NCBI RefSeq assembly: GCF_001866665.1
Contig: NZ_MLYO01000037.1
Location: 1 to 64,000 of the forward strand
DNA: 64,000 nt
Direction of reading: 5' to 3'
From: Streptomyces monashensis
Lineage (GTDB): Bacteria > Actinomycetota > Actinomycetes > Streptomycetales > Streptomycetaceae
In this document: positions 56,021-64,000 of the stretch, in pieces
Layout of the letters: each line of letters opens with the position of its first letter
Numbering within the stretch: the stretch's first letter is position 1
Translations under genes and position numbers: made by a program
Notes under the pieces: generated by a model
Databases searched by the model: none
Told to the model about the DNA's origin: nothing
What the model saw: only the letters and a program-made list of their open reading frames with translations

Positions 56021-56539
56021 ATGACGAACGCGGGCGCATCGGATGCCAGGGACCGCGACGCCGACGGGCGGGCGCGCAACGCGCGGCCCCGGGACGGGCT
56101 CGGGCGCCCGCTGCCGTACGGCGCGCAGGGCGTGCCCCGGCAGCCGGAGGGTGTCGTGCGGGCGCCCGACGAGACGGTGGCCGAGGCGCAGGCCCTGCTG
56201 GACGCGGGCAGGCCCTTCCACGCGCACGAGGTCTTCGAGGACGCCTGGAAGTCGGGTCCCGAGGACGAGCGGGCGCTGTGGCGGGGCCTGGCCCAGCTGG
56301 CGGTGGGGCTCACCCACGCGGCCCGTGGCAACGCCGTCGGTGGGGCGCGCCTGCTGCGGCGGGGCGCGGGAGCGGTCGAGGCGTGGGAGAAGGCGCGCGG
56401 CGAGGACCGGCCGTACGGGATGGATCTCGCCGGGCTCGCCCGGTGGGCGCGGGAGCTGGCGCGGCGGGTGGAGCGGGGGGCCGGACCGGTGGATCCGGTC
56501 GCCGAGGCGCCGCGGCTCGGGTGGGGCGAGCTTCACTGA
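56021..56539 (+). CDS. DUF309-family protein
   Basis: The protein has 172 residues. The conserved helical motif ALLDAGRPFHAHEVFEDAWK (His-x-His near residue 68) and the GLAQLAVGLTHAARGNAVGGARLL segment define DUF309, a small all-helical family of unknown function found beside varied metabolic genes. The first 45 residues are polar and Arg/Asp-rich. A GGGGAG precedes the ATG at 56021. Confidence 0.88.
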   Translation: MTNAGASDARDRDADGRARNARPRDGLGRPLPYGAQGVPRQPEGVVRAPDETVAEAQALLDAGRPFHAHEVFEDAWKSGPEDERALWRGLAQLAVGLTHAARGNAVGGARLLRRGAGAVEAWEKARGEDRPYGMDLAGLARWARELARRVERGAGPVDPVAEAPRLGWGELH

Positions 56540-56625
56540 CCGGCGGGGCCGGCCGGGCGGGCCGTGCTGACCGTGTGTGCGGAGGCGGTGGACGCGTGGT
56601 CAGCGGCATGCGGCAGACTCGGGGC

Positions 56626-57399
56626 GTGCGAAAGATTCATGTCATCGGTATCGGCGCGGGCGACCCCGACCAGCTGACCCTGCAGGCCGTCAAGGCGTTG
56701 CGGAGCACGGACGTGTTCTTCCTGCTCGACAAGGGCGAGGTGAAGAACGATCTCACCCAGCTTCGCCGGGACATGCTCGACACGCATCTGCCCGCGGGGT
56801 CGTACCGGGTGGTGGAGGCCCGCGACCCCGAGCGGGACCGGACGGCGGGCGGCTCGGCGTACTCGCCGGCGGTGGAGGACTGGCGCAGCGCCCGTGCCGG
56901 GATCTACGAGCGGCTGATCGCCGAGGAGCTGGACGAGGACGGCACGGGCGCCTTCCTGGTGTGGGGCGACCCGGCGCTGTACGACAGCACGCTGGGGATC
57001 CTGGAGGAGGTGCTGGCGCGCGGGGCGGTCGCGTTCGAGTACGCCGTCGTCCCCGGCATCAGCAGTGTCTCCACACTGGTCGCCCGCCATCGCACGGGCC
57101 TGAACCGGGTGGCGCGGCCGGTGCAGATCACCACCGGGCGGCGGCTGGCCGAGGGCTTCCCCGAGGACGTAGACGACGTGGTCGTGATGCTGGACGCGCA
57201 CCAGACGTTCCGCCGGTACGCCGAGCACGACATGGACATCTACTGGGGCGCGTACCTCGGCACCGCGGACGAGATCCTTGTCTCCGGCCCGATCGCCGAG
57301 GCCGCTGGACGCATCGAGCGGGTGCGGGCCGAGGCGCGCGAGCGCAAGGGCTGGATCATGGACACGTATCTGCTGCGCAGGAACCCGGGCGACCGCTAG
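56626..57399 (+). CDS. cobF: Precorrin-6A synthase (deacetylating)
   Basis: The protein has 257 residues from GTG 56626, the start that matches the family N-terminus RKIHVIGIGAGDPDQLTLQA; an ATG at 56608 is also possible. It is a tetrapyrrole methylase fold with the GAGDPD loop, LVWGDPALYDSTL and VVPGISSVSTL. It methylates C-1 of precorrin-5 and removes acetate in the aerobic cobalamin pathway. It converges with cobK, leaving 9 bases between the stops. Confidence 0.93.
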   Translation: MRKIHVIGIGAGDPDQLTLQAVKALRSTDVFFLLDKGEVKNDLTQLRRDMLDTHLPAGSYRVVEARDPERDRTAGGSAYSPAVEDWRSARAGIYERLIAEELDEDGTGAFLVWGDPALYDSTLGILEEVLARGAVAFEYAVVPGISSVSTLVARHRTGLNRVARPVQITTGRRLAEGFPEDVDDVVVMLDAHQTFRRYAEHDMDIYWGAYLGTADEILVSGPIAEAAGRIERVRAEARERKGWIMDTYLLRRNPGDR

Positions 57400-57408
57400 G
57401 TCCTGTTG

Positions 57409-58155
57409 TCAGGCCGGGTCCAGTCCGAGTCGCCCCAGTACGGCCGCCACGTCGGGCACCGCCGTCACGTCCGGTGGCAGCGCGGGACGGCGTACGACGA
57501 CGACGGGCAGCCCGAGGTCCCGCGCGGCGGTCAGTTTCGCGGCCGTGGCCGCGCCTCCGCTGTCCTTGGTCACCAGGACGTCGATGCGGTGGGCACGCAG
57601 CAGGTCCGTCTCGTCGGGGACGGTGAACGGGCCGCGCGCGAGGACCAGTTCGGTGTGCGGGGGCAGCGGCGGTGCGGGCGGGTCGACCGAGCGGACGACG
57701 AAGTGCAGGCCGGTCAGCCGGGCGAACGTCGCGAGGCCCAGGCGTCCGGTGCTGAGGAAGACCCGGCGGCCGAGGCGGGGCAGGGTCTCGGCCGCGGCCG
57801 GCAGGGAGGGGACGTCGTGCCACCGGTCCCCGGGCACGGGGCGCCAGCCGGGCCTGCGCAGGACGGTCAGCGGGATCCCGGCGGAGGCCGCCGCGCGCGC
57901 CGCGTTGGCCGTGATCGACTCGGCGAAGGGGTGGGTGGCGTCGACCAGCGCGTCCACGTGGTGGGCGCGCAGCCAGTCGGCGAGGCCCTGCGCGCCGCCG
58001 AAGCCGCCGGTCCGCACCTCGCCGGGCAGCGCTCCCGGCGCGGCGACCCGGCCGGCCAGGGACGTGGTGACCCGCACGCCGGGACGGGCGGCGAGGTCCG
58101 CGGCGAGGCGGCGGGCCTCGGTGGTGCCGCCGAGGATCAGGACGTGCGCGGGCAT
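57409..58155 (-). CDS. cobK: Precorrin-6A reductase
   Basis: The protein has 248 residues. The N-terminal HVLILGGTTEARRLAADLA, the central DATHPFAESITANA and the C-terminal VLVTKDSGGAATAAKL are the CobK/CbiJ signatures. It reduces precorrin-6A to 6B with NADPH, the step directly after CobF, yet the two genes are convergent rather than co-transcribed. It is divergent from the HAD gene by 61 bases. Confidence 0.93.
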   Translation of the reverse strand: MPAHVLILGGTTEARRLAADLAARPGVRVTTSLAGRVAAPGALPGEVRTGGFGGAQGLADWLRAHHVDALVDATHPFAESITANAARAAASAGIPLTVLRRPGWRPVPGDRWHDVPSLPAAAETLPRLGRRVFLSTGRLGLATFARLTGLHFVVRSVDPPAPPLPPHTELVLARGPFTVPDETDLLRAHRIDVLVTKDSGGAATAAKLTAARDLGLPVVVVRRPALPPDVTAVPDVAAVLGRLGLDPA

Positions 58156-58216
58156 AGGGGTGAGCCTAGGCGGTCGCAGGGGCTCGCCCGGCGCCCGGGT
58201 CGCTACGGTCGGGACC

Positions 58217-59005
58217 ATGGAATCCGTGCGGGCCGTGCTGATCGACATCGACGGTGTCCTCACCGTCTCCTGGAAACCGCTGCCGGGTGCCGTGGCGGCG
58301 CTGCGCGCCGTCCGGGACGCGGGGCTGGGGGTGGTCCTGGTGACCAACACCACCTCCCGCTCCCGGGCGTCCGTCGCCGCGGCACTCGCCCGGGCGGGGT
58401 TCCCGGTGGGCGCCGAGGACGTCCTGACGGCTCCCGCCGCCACCGCCGCCCGGCTGGCCGGGGCCCGGGTCGCGCTGCTGAACAGCGGGGACGTCGGGGA
58501 GGATCTGGCGGGGATCACCCTCGTCGGGGACCGCGACGACGACGTCCCGGACGTCGTGCTGCTCGGCGGCGCCGGGGCGGAGTTCGGTTACGAGGCGCTC
58601 AATCGCGCCTTCGGCCGGGTCCGGCGGGGCGCGCGGCTGGTCGCGATGCACCGGAACCTGTACTGGCGCACGGAGGACGGACTCCGCCTGGACACGGGGG
58701 CGTTCCTGGCGGGCCTGGAGGCGGCCGCGGGGGTCGAGGCGGAGATCACCGGGAAGCCGTCGCGGGCGTTCTTCGAAGCGGCCCTCGGACGTCTCGGCGT
58801 CGGCGCGGAGCAGGCGTTGATGGTCGGGGACGACGTCGAGTACGACGTCCTGGCGGCGCAACGGCTCGGCATCACCGGGGTGTTGGTCCGTACGGGCAAG
58901 TTCCTGCCGCGGACCCTGGAGCGGGCGAGCGGCCGCCCGGACCACGTCCTGGACTCCTTCGCGGACGTCCCGGCGCTGCTGGGGCTGTCGTCGCCCGCGG
59001 CCTAG
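58217..59005 (+). CDS. HAD-superfamily (IIA, NagD/LHPP-like) phosphatase
   Basis: The protein has 262 residues. The HAD motifs are in order: I DIDGVLTVSWKP, II VLVTNTTSR, III Lys in GKPSRAFF, IV MVGDDVEYDVLAA. A class IIA cap lies between motifs II and III. It probably hydrolyses a small phosphate ester. Its TAG stop is formed by the left end of the MITE-like repeat that follows. Confidence 0.88.
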   Translation: MESVRAVLIDIDGVLTVSWKPLPGAVAALRAVRDAGLGVVLVTNTTSRSRASVAAALARAGFPVGAEDVLTAPAATAARLAGARVALLNSGDVGEDLAGITLVGDRDDDVPDVVLLGGAGAEFGYEALNRAFGRVRRGARLVAMHRNLYWRTEDGLRLDTGAFLAGLEAAAGVEAEITGKPSRAFFEAALGRLGVGAEQALMVGDDVEYDVLAAQRLGITGVLVRTGKFLPRTLERASGRPDHVLDSFADVPALLGLSSPAA

Positions 59006-59118
59006 GGGGTGTGCCCGAGCGGGAGGGGCCCCCAGCGCAGAGCCCCCGAGGCCCCGCTCGGGTCGGCCGGCAGGCGCCGTTCCGCACGGCCGACCCGATC
59101 CGAACGAACACCCCCTAG
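59002..59118. mobile_element. 117-base MITE-like element between convergent genes
   Basis: Perfect 11-base ends CTAGGGGGTGT (59002-59012) and ACACCCCCTAG (59108-59118) bound two internal hairpins: CCCGAGCGGG/CCCGCTCGGG (59014-59023 with 59053-59062) and GGTCGGCC/GGCCGACC further on. The TAG stop codons of both convergent genes lie in the ends. CTAG or TA could be the target duplication. It has no coding capacity, and probably serves as a bidirectional terminator now. Confidence 0.6.
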
Positions 59119-59897
59119 CGCAGGAGCAGTTGCACCCCGCCCACGATCGTCGCCGCGATCACGAGTTGTTCGAAGAGCCGCTGGTTGATCCTGTTCACGG
59201 CCCACTTGCCGATGAGCGCACCGGGCACGACGAACAGCACGAGCGCGGCGTCGAGGAGCAGCGAGCCTGCGTCGATCAGGCCGAGGCCCGCGCTGAACGG
59301 CACCTTGGACAGGTTCACGATCAGGAAGAAGAACGCCGACGTGCCGAGGAAGCCGAGCTTGCGGAAGCCGGCCGAGAGCAGATACAGCGACATCACCGGG
59401 CCGCCCGCGTTGGCGACCATCGTCGTGAACCCGCCGAGCACGCCGTACGACCGCGCCTTCGCCCGGCCGGTCACGGCGTCCGGCTCGTCCGCCTCACCCG
59501 CCTCGCCCGTGCGCTCCGCCCGACGCCGCCGCCACAGCGTGACCCCGGCCATCAGCAGCAGGATCGCGCCGATGGAGGTCCGCACGATCCCGTCGTCGGC
59601 CCACACCAGGAACAGCGTGCCGAGCACGACCCCGGCCGCGACGGCGGGGAACAGCCGCCACAGGGTGGGCCAGTGGGCGTGCCGACGGTAGGTGAGGACG
59701 GCGAGGACGTCGCCGGCGATCAGGACGGGCAGCAGCACGCCGGTGGAGGCGCGGGCGGGCAGGACGGCGGCGAAGACGGCGAGGCTCACCGTGTTGGCCC
59801 CACTCACCGCGGTCTTGGAGAAGCCGACGAGGAGGGCCGCGAAGGCGAGCGCGGCGAACCCCGCGCCGGATATGTGCCAGAGCGTCATCGTGTTCAT
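59115..59897 (-). CDS. Sulfite exporter TauE/SafE (TSUP) family transporter
   Basis: The protein has 260 residues with about eight helices. It carries both TSUP repeats: ALLVGFSKTAVSGANTVSL near the N-terminus and GVLGGFTTMVANAGGPVMSLYLL in the second half. It is a probable transporter of sulphonates, sulphite or another small anion. ATG 59897 is preferred; an upstream in-frame ATG at 59924 would add nine residues. Its TAG stop lies in the MITE end. Confidence 0.87.
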   Translation of the reverse strand: MNTMTLWHISGAGFAALAFAALLVGFSKTAVSGANTVSLAVFAAVLPARASTGVLLPVLIAGDVLAVLTYRRHAHWPTLWRLFPAVAAGVVLGTLFLVWADDGIVRTSIGAILLLMAGVTLWRRRRAERTGEAGEADEPDAVTGRAKARSYGVLGGFTTMVANAGGPVMSLYLLSAGFRKLGFLGTSAFFFLIVNLSKVPFSAGLGLIDAGSLLLDAALVLFVVPGALIGKWAVNRINQRLFEQLVIAATIVGGVQLLLR

Positions 59898-59969
59898 GCG
59901 AAGACCGATGCTATGTCCGGACAAGCCTGAAGCGTAAGCACCGTCTCGCCTGGTGACACCTGCCGCCCG

Positions 59970-61496
59970 CTATGACCGGTCCGCGCACTTCTCCACGTAC
60001 GCCGCCCGGAGTTCCCGCTTCAGCACCTTCATGCTGGGGCCCAGCGGCAGCGCGTCCGTGAACTCCACGCGCCGCGGGTACTTGTGCCGCCCCAGGTGCT
60101 CCTTGGACCACTCGGTGAGCGCGGCGGCGTCGGGGGCGTCGCCCGGCGCCGGGACGACGACGGCGCAGACCTCCTCGCCGTGCAGTTCGTCGGGCAGGCC
60201 GATGACCGCGACCTGGGCGATGCCGGGGTGGCGCATCAGGACCTCCTCGACCTCCCGCGGGTACACGTTGTAGCCGCCGCGGATGATGACGTCCTTCTTG
60301 CGGTCGACGATGCGCAGGAAGCCCTCGTCGTCCTTGGTGCCGAGGTCGCCGGTGCGGAACCAGCCGTCGACCAGGGCCTCGGCAGTCGCCTGCGGCCGCC
60401 CGAGGTATCCGGAGAAGACGTTGTGGCCGCGGACGACGACCTCGCCCAGCTCGCCGGCCGGCAGCAGCTCGATGCGGTCCTCCACCTCGGCACGGGCGAT
60501 CTCCACGTCGACGCCCCACAGCGGGTGGCCGATGGTGCCGGGCCTGGTGCCGAACAGCGGCTGGTTGACGGTGGCCGTCGGCGAGGTCTCCGACAGCCCG
60601 TACCCCTCGTAGATCCGCGCGCCGAACGCCTCCTCGAACCGCTCCAGCACGGCCACGGGCAGCGAGGCCCCGCCGGAGATGCAGACCCGCAGCTCGGGCA
60701 GCCGCTCCGCCTGCGCCGCCGCGGCCGTGAGGGCGACGTACATGGTCGGCACGCCCTGGAAGGTGTTGACGCCCTCCGCGACCATCAGCTCGATGGCGCG
60801 GGCCGCGTCGAAGCGGGGCAGCAGGACGAGGGTGGCACCCGCCCGCCAGGTGGAGTTGAGCGAGACGGTCTGCCCGAAGGCGTGGAACAGGGGCAGCGCG
60901 CCGAGGGCGATGTCGTCGGGGCGGATGTCGTTGGCGTCGAAGGCGTTGACGGTCGCGTTCATCACGATGTTGAAGTGGCTGAGGACCGCGCCCTTGGGGA
61001 CGCCGGTCGTGCCGCTCGTGTAGAAGATCACCGCCGGGTCGTCGGCGGCCCGGCTGACGTACGACACCGGCGGCTCGGCGTCCGCCGCGAGCCCGTCGAA
61101 CTCCTCGCCCAGGGTGACCACACGGACCCCGAGCGCCCCGGCGGCGGCCCGCCCGGTCTCCGCCTGCGCCGGGTGGACGAGCAGCAGGCTCGCCCCGCTG
61201 TCCCGCAGCACGTGCTCGACCTCGCCGGCCGACAGCAGCAGGTGCACCGGTACGACGACCGCGCCGGCCGCGACGATCGCGTAGTAGGCGACGGGGAACT
61301 CGGCGGTGTTGGGGGCCATCAGCGCGACCCGGTCCCCCGGCCGTACGCCGAGCCCGGTGAGGGCGCCCGACCGGGCGAGGGAGCGCTGCCACACCTCGCC
61401 GAAGGTGAGCCGCAGTTCACCTTCCACGAGGGCGGTCTTGCCGGGACGGCGCCGGGCGTTCTCGGCGAGGATGGCGGCGACGGACAGGGTTGCCAT
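59970..61496 (-). CDS. Long-chain fatty acid-CoA ligase-like AMP-binding enzyme
   Basis: The protein has 508 residues. The P-loop-like motif is FYTSGTTGVPKGA (about 170), with the adenylate motif YEGYGLSETSP (about 300), RTGDLGTKDDEGF (about 390) and the C-terminal catalytic Lys in GPSMKVLKRE. It activates a carboxylic acid as acyl-AMP and then acyl-CoA. It follows the thiolase gene by 69 bases on the same strand, suggesting a joint role in fatty acid or aromatic acid degradation. Confidence 0.9.
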   Translation of the reverse strand: MATLSVAAILAENARRRPGKTALVEGELRLTFGEVWQRSLARSGALTGLGVRPGDRVALMAPNTAEFPVAYYAIVAAGAVVVPVHLLLSAGEVEHVLRDSGASLLLVHPAQAETGRAAAGALGVRVVTLGEEFDGLAADAEPPVSYVSRAADDPAVIFYTSGTTGVPKGAVLSHFNIVMNATVNAFDANDIRPDDIALGALPLFHAFGQTVSLNSTWRAGATLVLLPRFDAARAIELMVAEGVNTFQGVPTMYVALTAAAAQAERLPELRVCISGGASLPVAVLERFEEAFGARIYEGYGLSETSPTATVNQPLFGTRPGTIGHPLWGVDVEIARAEVEDRIELLPAGELGEVVVRGHNVFSGYLGRPQATAEALVDGWFRTGDLGTKDDEGFLRIVDRKKDVIIRGGYNVYPREVEEVLMRHPGIAQVAVIGLPDELHGEEVCAVVVPAPGDAPDAAALTEWSKEHLGRHKYPRRVEFTDALPLGPSMKVLKRELRAAYVEKCADRS

Positions 61497-61565
61497 GGAG
61501 GGGTGCTCCGTTTCCTTGCTGCGGCTCGTACTACCGAACTCCCTCGTGGGGAGCGTCTGCTGGAG

Positions 61566-62753
<1,188 letters not shown>

Positions 62754-62786
62754 GGCTTCGACTCCTGATCGACGGGTGTCATTAAT

Positions 62787-62797
62787 TAGCACTGCTA
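62787..62797. promoter_or_regulatory. Palindromic operator in the divergent thiolase/lipase promoter
   Basis: TAGCA-C-TGCTA is a perfect palindrome in the only A+T-rich stretch of the 118-base divergent region, next to a -10-like CTATAG. It is suited to a TetR/FadR-type repressor controlling both the thiolase operon and the hydrolase. Confidence 0.45.
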
Positions 62798-62871
62798 GTT
62801 TTGGACTATAGACCTCGGACCGGCCCGCTGGGAAGATCCTCCCGACCTTCACCGAGTCGCCCGGAGGAGAC

Positions 62872-63720
62872 ATGCCCCACGTCCGCGAGCACACCCTCGA
62901 CGGCACCCGCGGCCCGATCGCCGTACGCGAGTGGCCGCACCCGGCGCCCCGCTACCTGGCCCTGGTGGTGCACGGGTACGGCGAGCACGCGGGCCGGTAC
63001 GACGGGCTCGCGGCCGTCCTGAACGCGCACGGGGCCGCCGTGTACGGGCCCGATCACGTCGGCCACGGCCGGTCGGCCGGGGAGCGCGTGGTGATCGAGG
63101 ACTTCGAGGACGTCGTCACCGATGTGCACGGCGCGGCGGACCTCGCCCGCTCCGCCCACCCCGGCCTGCCGCTCGTCCTGGTCGGCCACTCCATGGGCGG
63201 GCTGATCGCGGCCCGCTACGCCCAGCGCCACGGCGCCGAGCTGAACGCGCTGGTCCTGTCCGGACCCGTGATCGGCGCCTGGGAGCTGCCGGGGCGGCTG
63301 CTGGCGCTGCCGGAGATCCCGGACGTCCCGGTCAGCCCGGCCGCGCTGTCCCGCGACCCGGCCGTGGGCGCCGCGTACGCCGCCGATCCGCTGGTGTGGC
63401 ACGGGCCGATGAGGCGGCCGACGCTGGAGGCGTTCGTCCGGACGCTGGAGACCGTCGAGAAGAGCGGCGACGTGGGCGGGCTGCCGCTGCTGTGGCTGCA
63501 CGGCGACGACGACCGGCTCGTGCCGCTGCCCGGCAGCCGGACCGGCGTGGAGCGGCTGAGCGGCGGGCGGCTGACCCGGAGGATCTTCGCCGGGGCACGG
63601 CACGAGGTGTTCCACGAGACGGAGCCGGACCGGGCGGCGGCCTTCGCGGAGGTGCGCCGCTTCCTGGACCGCACGCTGCCCGGCCGACCCCCCAACGGTC
63701 CCTGCGGGACGGCGGGTTGA
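62872..63720 (+). CDS. Alpha/beta hydrolase, monoacylglycerol lipase-like
   Basis: The protein has 282 residues. HGYGEHAGRYDGLAAVLNAHG forms the oxyanion region, the nucleophile elbow is VGHSMGGLIA, the acid is in HGDDDRLVP and the His is in GARHEVFHE. It probably releases fatty acids from monoglycerides, feeding the adjacent ligase/thiolase genes. GGAGGAG precedes the ATG. It lacks a signal peptide. Confidence 0.9.
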   Translation: MPHVREHTLDGTRGPIAVREWPHPAPRYLALVVHGYGEHAGRYDGLAAVLNAHGAAVYGPDHVGHGRSAGERVVIEDFEDVVTDVHGAADLARSAHPGLPLVLVGHSMGGLIAARYAQRHGAELNALVLSGPVIGAWELPGRLLALPEIPDVPVSPAALSRDPAVGAAYAADPLVWHGPMRRPTLEAFVRTLETVEKSGDVGGLPLLWLHGDDDRLVPLPGSRTGVERLSGGRLTRRIFAGARHEVFHETEPDRAAAFAEVRRFLDRTLPGRPPNGPCGTAG

Positions 63721-63831
63721 GGGGGCTGCCGGCGTCCGCGGGGGGCGTGCGCCGGATGGCGTGATCGTGCCAGACTGCTGCGCGTACGCCCCGGAGCGAC
63801 CACCGGGACCGGCCGAGCGGAGGATCAGCAC

Positions 63832-64000
63832 GTGACGGGGACCGAGTCGGCCGCAACGCGCATCGACACCACCCGGCCGCATCCGGCCCGGGTGTACGAC
63901 TGGTTCCTCGGCGGCAAGGACAACTACCCCGTCGACGAGGAACTGGGCCGCCGGATCACGGCGATCGACCAGGGCGCCCTCCGCGCCGCGCGCGCCAACC
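63832..64000 (+). CDS. SAM-dependent methyltransferase (Methyltransf_19/DUF574), 5' part only
   Basis: The first 56 residues are present before the window ends. RVYDWFLGGKDNYPVDEEL is the hallmark N-terminal motif of the actinobacterial DUF574 methyltransferase family, usually about 270 residues. GTG 63832 is behind GGAGGA. The acceptor substrate of the family is mostly unknown. The 111-base gap from the hydrolase holds no gene. Confidence 0.85.
   Translation, partial: MTGTESAATRIDTTRPHPARVYDWFLGGKDNYPVDEELGRRITAIDQGALRAARAN

Overview
The window is high-GC actinobacterial DNA and almost certainly from a Streptomyces chromosome. Third codon positions are nearly all G or C, GTG and TTG starts are frequent, several genes appear leaderless, and the protein families are typical of the genus: monomeric isocitrate dehydrogenase, a LAL-type LuxR regulator, a GAF-SpoIIE phosphatase, a Methyltransf_19 protein and an actinobacterial sulphur-type leader peptide. 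From memory, icd and a SoxR-controlled ABC exporter also lie close together in S. coelicolor (SCO7000 and SCO7008). That would place this window in the syntenic chromosome arm, but I have not checked it.

Layout. 0-5.6 kb: a broken gene tail, an ABC exporter with a near-ideal SoxR-box promoter, a flippase-like membrane protein, a crotonase, and a decayed regulator plus MFS-efflux pair. 5.6-9.8 kb: a translationally coupled operon of an FGGY (glycerol-type) kinase and two flavoprotein dehydrogenase subunits. 10-17 kb: a TPR-like protein, an APC permease, an MscS channel, icd and an N-formylglutamate amidohydrolase. 17.2-18.5 kb: a P450 carrying an in-frame hairpin insertion. 18.5-23.8 kb: a compact module of a TPR-CHAT caspase-like protein diverging from a cytoplasmic subtilisin, an ECF sigma factor and an acidic small protein. 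24-28.8 kb: a LuxR regulator, an astacin-like protein that has lost its catalytic glutamate, and a cysteine-less GST-like protein behind a leader peptide. 28.8-36 kb: a trans-4-hydroxyproline catabolism operon with its GntR regulator, a repeated operator and a nearby permease. 36.3-55.9 kb: a segment bounded by two identical tRNA-Pro(GGG) genes in direct orientation. It holds a TetR/MFS efflux pair with three tandem palindromic operators, an inositol-type sugar catabolism cluster with two ABC uptake systems, and a GAF-PP2C phosphatase with a MASE1 membrane sensor. 56-64 kb: a DUF309 protein, cobF and cobK, a HAD phosphatase, a MITE-like element between convergent genes, a TSUP transporter, an acyl-CoA ligase, a thiolase, a monoacylglycerol-lipase-like hydrolase and the start of a methyltransferase.

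How the parts work together. Many operons use 1-4 base stop/start overlaps: the glycerol-type operon, the ECF module, the hydroxyproline operon and both ABC systems. The most promising candidate for an undescribed system is the CHAT/subtilisin/ECF module at 18.5-23.8 kb. A caspase-fold protease sits beside a sigma factor whose stop codon overlaps the start of a small acidic protein. This recalls the TPR-CHAT/Csx30/RpoE protease-to-sigma relay of type III-E CRISPR systems, but without any CRISPR component.

No CRISPR array, rRNA, complete insertion sequence or phage gene was seen.
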